This document shows positions 60,582-64,000 of a DNA stretch of 64,000 nt, piece by piece (position 1 is the first letter of the stretch; each line of letters opens with the position of its first letter). The notes under the pieces are model-generated. The model saw only the letters and a list, made by a program, of their open reading frames with translations, did not search any database and was not told where the DNA came from. The stretch comes from Deltaproteobacteria bacterium (lineage in GTDB: Bacteria; Myxococcota_A; JAADFL01), in assembly GCA_013152945.1 (NCBI GenBank), contig JAADFL010000066.1, positions 8,324-72,323 on the forward strand, given 5' to 3'. The translations under genes were made by a program, and so were the position numbers.

Positions 60582-61896
60582 CACGGACACGGATACTGAC
60601 ACGGACACGGATACTGACACGGATATGGATACTGACACGGATATGGATACTGACACGGATATGGATACTGACACGGATATGGATACTGACACGGATGTGG
60701 ATACTGACACGGACACGGATACTGACACGGACACAGCCATGTGCGGCAGTGATTACAGGTACCAGTTACCACCAATCATCAACAATATCGGCAGAGATCC
60801 CGGTTACTCCATCTTTGACCGGCCTCGGCGGCTTCAGCAGTTTACATGGGGCGGCAAGCCGTACCTTATGATCGACGCAGGCGTTGATGTCTTGATTTAC
60901 GATCCGGTGACAGCCACCCTGGTCACGAAGGGAAACTACAAATTTGGAAACCCGCCCGGCCAGCATGGCGAAGCTGACCAGGTTGTTGGGATCACAGTGT
61001 GCGATGAGTGCCGGTACGGGGTTTTGAGCACGGTCCTGAACGGGGTGCGTATTTTCGATCTCGGACAGGGAACGGCCCCGCAGATCAACCAGGACTGGAG
61101 CTATGCGGGCACCACGGACACGGGAGGTGCATACACGGTCAACGGCCAGCAGTACGTGCTTCTCAAGGGCGGTTACGGTTCGCGGTTTAACGGGAAATGC
61201 AGAGGTCGGGCATTCGGGGTCTATACCATCCAGGAAGCCCTGAAACAGGATCCCACGCCGGTGGCGTGCCTTGCTTCCTCCTTCCAGCCGGATTTTGGAG
61301 TTGAGTTCTACACGACGGATACATCGGGTGCGCAACTGCCTTTCTATATCTATCACGATGTGGTAGCCAATGCGACAAACATCGTGGCGCTGGCGCCCCA
61401 GAAAGGCCATGTACCCGGGATACCGGTGCTGCCGCCGCTCGCCAACTGGCAGGTCAGCTCCAAAGGCCCGAATGGTCGCATCAACCTGGATTTCAGGCAC
61501 CTGCAGGACGCCACCAACCCGCACGGGTATATCCTGGTCTGCAACTCTGCAGCGGATCCGGCAGCGACGTTGTACAAGGTCACACCCGGCACCGACACGA
61601 CCCTGGGGATCACGGCTGTTCAGACATTCTCTGGCGGGAGCTGGTTTACCGGCGCGGTGCAATACCCGTATGTCTTCCTGATGGAATATGGCTCGTCGAG
61701 CGCCAAGAAGGCCTTCTACGACCTGACCTCCGGGCAGCCGGTGGAGCAGGATCCGGATTACTGGAACAACCCGGATGCGGACTTCAACGCCGGGAACCCT
61801 CCCGTCTTTGAGTACGATGCGATTTTCTCGCCCGATAGCCAGTGGCTGTACTGGGCCCGGTACCTCGAATTGATACGTTTTTCGTGCAAAAAATAG
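60484..61896 (+). CDS. DTD-repeat lipoprotein, 3' part (frameshifted)
   Basis: The continuation of the preceding gene in the +1 frame. Only from about 60577 is it in the Asp-Thr frame; upstream the frame gives a meaningless Arg-Ile-Leu-Thr repeat, so 60484 is not a true start. After the linker (ending TDTDTAMCGSDY) comes a ~390-residue domain of repeated beta-strands (WGGKPYLMIDAG, VLIYDP, GVRIFDLGQG, YVLLKGGYGS, FSPDSQWLYWARY) like a LVIVD/YncE-type beta-propeller. It would sit on the cell surface. There is no C-terminal anchor. Confidence 0.7.
   Translation: MEIRILTRTRILTRTRILTRTRILTRTRILTTDTDTDTDTDTDTDTDMDTDTDMDTDTDMDTDTDMDTDTDVDTDTDTDTDTDTAMCGSDYRYQLPPIINNIGRDPGYSIFDRPRRLQQFTWGGKPYLMIDAGVDVLIYDPVTATLVTKGNYKFGNPPGQHGEADQVVGITVCDECRYGVLSTVLNGVRIFDLGQGTAPQINQDWSYAGTTDTGGAYTVNGQQYVLLKGGYGSRFNGKCRGRAFGVYTIQEALKQDPTPVACLASSFQPDFGVEFYTTDTSGAQLPFYIYHDVVANATNIVALAPQKGHVPGIPVLPPLANWQVSSKGPNGRINLDFRHLQDATNPHGYILVCNSAADPAATLYKVTPGTDTTLGITAVQTFSGGSWFTGAVQYPYVFLMEYGSSSAKKAFYDLTSGQPVEQDPDYWNNPDADFNAGNPPVFEYDAIFSPDSQWLYWARYLELIRFSCKK
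60489..60735 (+). repeat. Tandem 18-bp coding repeat (Asp-Thr linker) with frame break
   Basis: Units of GACACGGACACGGATACT and the variant GACACGGATATGGATACT. At 60571-60580 the unit is shortened (GACAACTG), shifting the frame by a net one base. Slippage in this array could restore the frame. Confidence 0.9.
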
Positions 61897-62012
61897 AGCT
61901 TGTTTAAAGACGATCCCCATTCGGCGGCCTCCCTATTCGACGCCATTGGGAAAGATATTATTAGGGGCGACCTAAAACAGTCGGAATGCAGATCCCCTGG
62001 TTCCGGAAGAAG

Positions 62013-62624
62013 CTATTCTTTTTCCTCCAGCACAAGCAGTTCTTCTCTCGATGCAAGGGTAGGACTCGGCCATGGTGGAGGTTTGGGTAATATTATCCAT
62101 GTTTTTTTACGAGATCGGTTAAGTGCCCTTTGCATGCGTTCCCTTGCCAGGATTTCCTTTTCCCTTTCGCTCATGGGTGAACCGAACCAACCATATATGA
62201 AAGTGTCTTCCAGGTTCAGGTACACTGACAGGATTTCACCTGTTTGCAACTCCTCGGAGAAATCTTTTGTTATCAGCTGCGGGGAAACTCCGAGCAGGAT
62301 GTCCAGATGAAACCGCTTGTAATGAAGCTCGAAGACTTCGAACTTGTACACCATGTGCAAGGCGTAATCCGCACCTTTTACTATGTCAAGCTTCTCTTGG
62401 CCGGTAAGCGTTGCCTGCATATTCAGGCATGCGGAAATATAAGCGGCCATGAGGATTGTTAGGGTGATAAAGATATGTCTGACTTTGTCATCGATATGCT
62501 CTTTGAACTCGTATCTATGAAAATAGTAAGATAGTCGTTCTCTTGTCGATGCCGGCCAGGCATGCAAACAAAACAGCTTTACCACGACAGTTTTCCCGGT
62601 TGGTTTCAATGAAGTATGAAACAA
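62013..62624 (-). CDS. Hypothetical membrane-anchored protein
   Basis: A 203-residue protein not recognised, five bases after the LysM gene on the same strand and so in its operon. A single hydrophobic segment (about 51-66, IFITLTILMAAYISAC) would anchor it. The exported part is rich in charged and aromatic residues, with LNLEDTFIYGWFGSPMSER and a proline-rich end (LPKPPPWPSP). TTG 62624 is the only start near the upstream stop; a shorter version is possible. Confidence 0.6.
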   Translation of the reverse strand: MFHTSLKPTGKTVVVKLFCLHAWPASTRERLSYYFHRYEFKEHIDDKVRHIFITLTILMAAYISACLNMQATLTGQEKLDIVKGADYALHMVYKFEVFELHYKRFHLDILLGVSPQLITKDFSEELQTGEILSVYLNLEDTFIYGWFGSPMSEREKEILARERMQRALNRSRKKTWIILPKPPPWPSPTLASREELLVLEEKE

Positions 62625-62629
62625 CGCCT

Positions 62630-63688
62630 TTAAAAGTCGTATTTCTTGTTATCGGGATCGAAATCTTTGGCCGTGAGTCCTACGTTGATTTTCAATTGCC
62701 TGTGCTCGTAATTTTCGTACAACTTGCCATGGTGATCATATATCAAGGCCTTGATTGGGAGCATCAATTCCTTGTCGATCCACAGGATTATCTTGCTTGC
62801 ATAGTATCTTGGAACAAATACCTTGTCACCGGCGTCCGGATCATCCGGCTCATCCCAGCCCTTGTCTGCATTGTGATGCAGTATCTGGTACATGGATGTC
62901 TTGAACTTCTTTGCAACATCCCAGAGGGTTTCTCCCTTTTTCATAGTATAGAAGACTCCACCTTTTGGGGCCGTCAGTTCAAGCTTGTAGGCGTTCCTTC
63001 CAAAAATTTTCTCTTCTCCCAAGAACTTGACTGAACCCTCCTTGCGTTTTTGGGCCAGGCTGACGTTATTCCATAGAAGCCTTGTGAAATTAACGAGGCT
63101 GGCCTCATCTACCGGGTGGTGATTGTTTTTCATGGCCATGGAACCATGCGGGTCCAGGTGAACAGTGATATCGGGAAAGCTTCCCGGATGTGCGGTCAAC
63201 TCATTGTTATGCCTTCCGAGTACGAACAAGACCTCGCGGTCCTTGTATGGCTCCTTGATATTTTTCAAGTAAAGCTTGTGGGGCCTTGCCCATTTGATTT
63301 GCAGTGTTTCCATGGGCGCCATCTTTTTACCGAAGAGTTCCTGCTTCTTCATGATCATGGTGTAGTCCCTGAGCGCCTCTCCTGCCTTCTTGACCTTTCC
63401 AATAAGTTCCAGGGCGAATTTGTCCGGATTTGTTTTTTCGAGTGATTCCTTGGTTGGCTCGGCATTGTCTTTTGGTTTCTCTCCTTCTGCCAACACCATG
63501 GACGGGATTAGAAGGGCCAAGGCTGCCAGCGGCATCAGGTAACGGGCACGGACACAATTGATAACGGTATCGTAGAAATTTGATAGTGCTTCATGGAAGA
63601 GCAATTTTTGATATTTTTTGCAGTTTTCTTGTACAAAGTCGTGTAACCCACAAAGCATGTTCCGGCTTTTTTCAAGACTGTTTTTCAT
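62630..63688 (-). CDS. DUF1571-like exported protein with internal LysM domain
   Basis: A 352-residue protein. ATG 63688 has GGAGGAATACC just upstream. A hydrophobic helix (about 52-70) is a late signal or anchor. The body resembles DUF1571 (ALRDYTMIMKKQELFGKKM, QIKWARPHKLYLK, and a late IILWIDKELMLPIKALIYD). A LysM module interrupts it at about 243-290: YTMKKGETLWDVAKKFKTSM, then AGDKVFVP. LysM binds peptidoglycan, so the protein probably acts at the cell wall. It heads a two-gene operon. Confidence 0.82.
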   Translation of the reverse strand: MKNSLEKSRNMLCGLHDFVQENCKKYQKLLFHEALSNFYDTVINCVRARYLMPLAALALLIPSMVLAEGEKPKDNAEPTKESLEKTNPDKFALELIGKVKKAGEALRDYTMIMKKQELFGKKMAPMETLQIKWARPHKLYLKNIKEPYKDREVLFVLGRHNNELTAHPGSFPDITVHLDPHGSMAMKNNHHPVDEASLVNFTRLLWNNVSLAQKRKEGSVKFLGEEKIFGRNAYKLELTAPKGGVFYTMKKGETLWDVAKKFKTSMYQILHHNADKGWDEPDDPDAGDKVFVPRYYASKIILWIDKELMLPIKALIYDHHGKLYENYEHRQLKINVGLTAKDFDPDNKKYDF

Positions 63689-64000
63689 GGTATTCCTCCA
63701 ATATTTTCTTTTGGACGTTCCTTGCAAAGTAAGTATTTGAAATAAATTTTCTTCCTTTCGCTTGAGAAAATCTACTGCATATCAACGACAACGTCCAGGC
63801 CTATTCCTTAACTATGCAATATGAGATCTGCCCTACCACAATCGGGCCTAGTGTGTTTAATTTTCCGGGGACTTGGGATATGGCCGTGATATCAACAATG
63901 GTGGGGCGATGCCCCATAAGCGCTAAATTGTTTTAAAATCATTATTTATAAATAAAGTAGTGTGATAACTGTGAGTTACGTTTACGAGGACGTTCAGAAA
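63689..64000. other. Spacer at the window end
   Basis: No complete gene. 63876-63899 resembles 39677-39700. A small palindrome TGGGGC-GAT-GCCCCA lies at 63902-63916. GTG 63972 opens a frame to the window edge, but no ribosome site is seen. Confidence 0.5.

Noticed and set aside
60489-60735. Possible CRISPR array
   Set aside because: The units are contiguous 18-bp coding repeats with no unique spacers; no cas genes are near. The same applies to 36443-36596.
60357-60740. Minus-strand ORF of Val-Ser repeats
   Set aside because: Antisense of the Asp-Thr array in the DTD lipoprotein gene.
1-64000. rRNA, tRNA, phage or intact insertion sequence
   Set aside because: No tRNA-like cloverleaf, rRNA stretch, integrase, transposase or phage structural gene was recognised on either strand.

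Overview
The window looks like chromosome from a Gram-negative bacterium of the Myxococcota / deltaproteobacterial type. Several things point that way: lipoproteins and beta-barrel outer-membrane proteins, a secreted protein with a DTD-repeat linker and a MYXO-CTERM-like tail (36307-37968), a second DTD-repeat lipoprotein (60219-61896), hybrid PAS histidine kinases, an HDOD protein, and many TPR and HEAT scaffold proteins. No rRNA, tRNA, phage block or CRISPR array was found. The lineage is inferred from these protein styles, not from a marker gene.

Layout. 1-2079: a small protein and a TPR/beta-barrel outer-membrane protein. 2066-4944 (minus): a tight holC-like, glutamine-amidotransferase and hybrid-kinase operon. 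5060-9457: a leucine operon leuB-leuC-leuD-leuA, preceded by a previously unlisted candidate leader peptide with a run of five Leu codons. 9768-11657 (minus): a long acyl-CoA dehydrogenase. 11658-12221: repeat-rich spacer. 12222-13512: a RES-type toxin-antitoxin pair. 13567-17239: a GalT-like nucleotidyltransferase, a ModE-like regulator and a lipoprotein prolyl oligopeptidase. 17290-18192 (minus): HDOD. 18388-27185: a five-gene overlapping operon (DUF4175-like, gluzincin with TPR, MoxR, DUF58, BatA/VWA). 27115-27941 (minus): two small membrane proteins. 28120-30585: a small coupled ORF and two membrane proteins of unknown function. 30768-33146: a HIRAN/ARPP-1 fusion and an FmdE-like zinc protein. 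33612-37968 (minus): a four-PAS hybrid kinase and a secreted beta-helix protein. 38100-39950: an AT-rich island with two foreign-looking genes (isoprenylcysteine-methyltransferase-like and GNAT) separated by an attC-like fold, flanked by dispersed repeats. 40142-46360: an alpha-2-macroglobulin lipoprotein with an intact thioester motif. 46596-55924: a cyclic-nucleotide-binding protein, a 2479-residue TPR protein and a PP2C phosphatase fused to a cyclic-nucleotide-binding domain. 56103-64000: a coupled small ORF plus anchored protein, a HEAT lipoprotein, an outer-membrane protein, the frameshifted DTD lipoprotein, and a DUF1571-like/LysM protein with its partner.

How it fits together. Most of the window is housekeeping metabolism (leucine) plus cell-envelope and signalling genes. 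The leucine operon appears to be controlled by a Leu-rich leader; its synthase has no C-terminal allosteric domain, so control at the expression level makes sense. The 46596-55924 block reads as a signalling module with two cyclic-nucleotide sensors, a phosphatase and a scaffold, but no cyclase or kinase nearby. The intergenic spacers carry one or more families of dispersed REP/MITE-like repeats (11918-12053, 28014-28077, 29505-29542, 30624-30680, 32463-32500, 38103-38166, 39778-39935, 57312-57376).
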